Both the position numbers and the translations under genes were made by a program. A DNA stretch of 64,000 bases from Henriciella sp. (GTDB lineage Bacteria; Pseudomonadota; Alphaproteobacteria; Caulobacterales; Hyphomonadaceae): assembly GCA_021776655.1 (NCBI GenBank), contig JAJFFK010000002.1, positions 1-64,000 of the forward strand, given 5' to 3'. Numbering within the stretch: position 1 is the stretch's first letter; the number at the start of each line of letters is the position of its first letter. Below, piece after piece: positions 58,584-64,000 of this stretch. Below the pieces are notes generated by a model, which saw nothing but the letters and a program-made list of their open reading frames with translations, had not been told where the DNA came from and made no database searches.

Positions 58584-64000
<5,417 letters not shown>

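Overview
Ordinary alphaproteobacterial chromosome, probably Hyphomonadaceae/Maricaulales-like (inferred from protein content and gene order). About 50 CDS are supported. Recognisable genes include pepN, a PleC/DivJ-like hybrid-free histidine kinase, an Mla/MCE lipid-transport operon, groES-groEL, scoAB, trhO, a sirtuin, alaS-recA, rnhB, ttcA, pyrD, amtB, recQ, a TetR-esterase-quinone oxidoreductase group, aminopeptidase P, ligA and a truncated recN at the right edge. Many genes are for acyl-CoA/fatty-acid catabolism. I found no rRNA, tRNA, CRISPR array, prophage, transposase gene or classical defence island. The interesting content lies between and at the ends of genes: (1) a candidate minus-strand sRNA at ~40.84-40.96 kb with an exposed CCUCC loop, a strong terminator and an upstream palindrome; (2) an 82-bp two-hairpin repeat in two copies (32.3 and 42.1 kb, opposite orientation) with loop divergence and one compensatory base pair, one copy inside a ~157-bp inverted-repeat element that supplies the stop codons of both flanking genes; (3) a duplicated recQ 3' end flanking a hemerythrin gene; (4) a PemK/MazF-like toxin gene cut by an in-frame amber codon at an expected Trp; (5) several REP-like hairpin families with conserved loops and covarying stems; (6) a 58-aa small ORF beside a perfect 11-bp inverted repeat; (7) several candidate operators (CIRCE, CtrA-like, LiuR-like, autoregulatory S24). 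All was read by eye; no searches were run.
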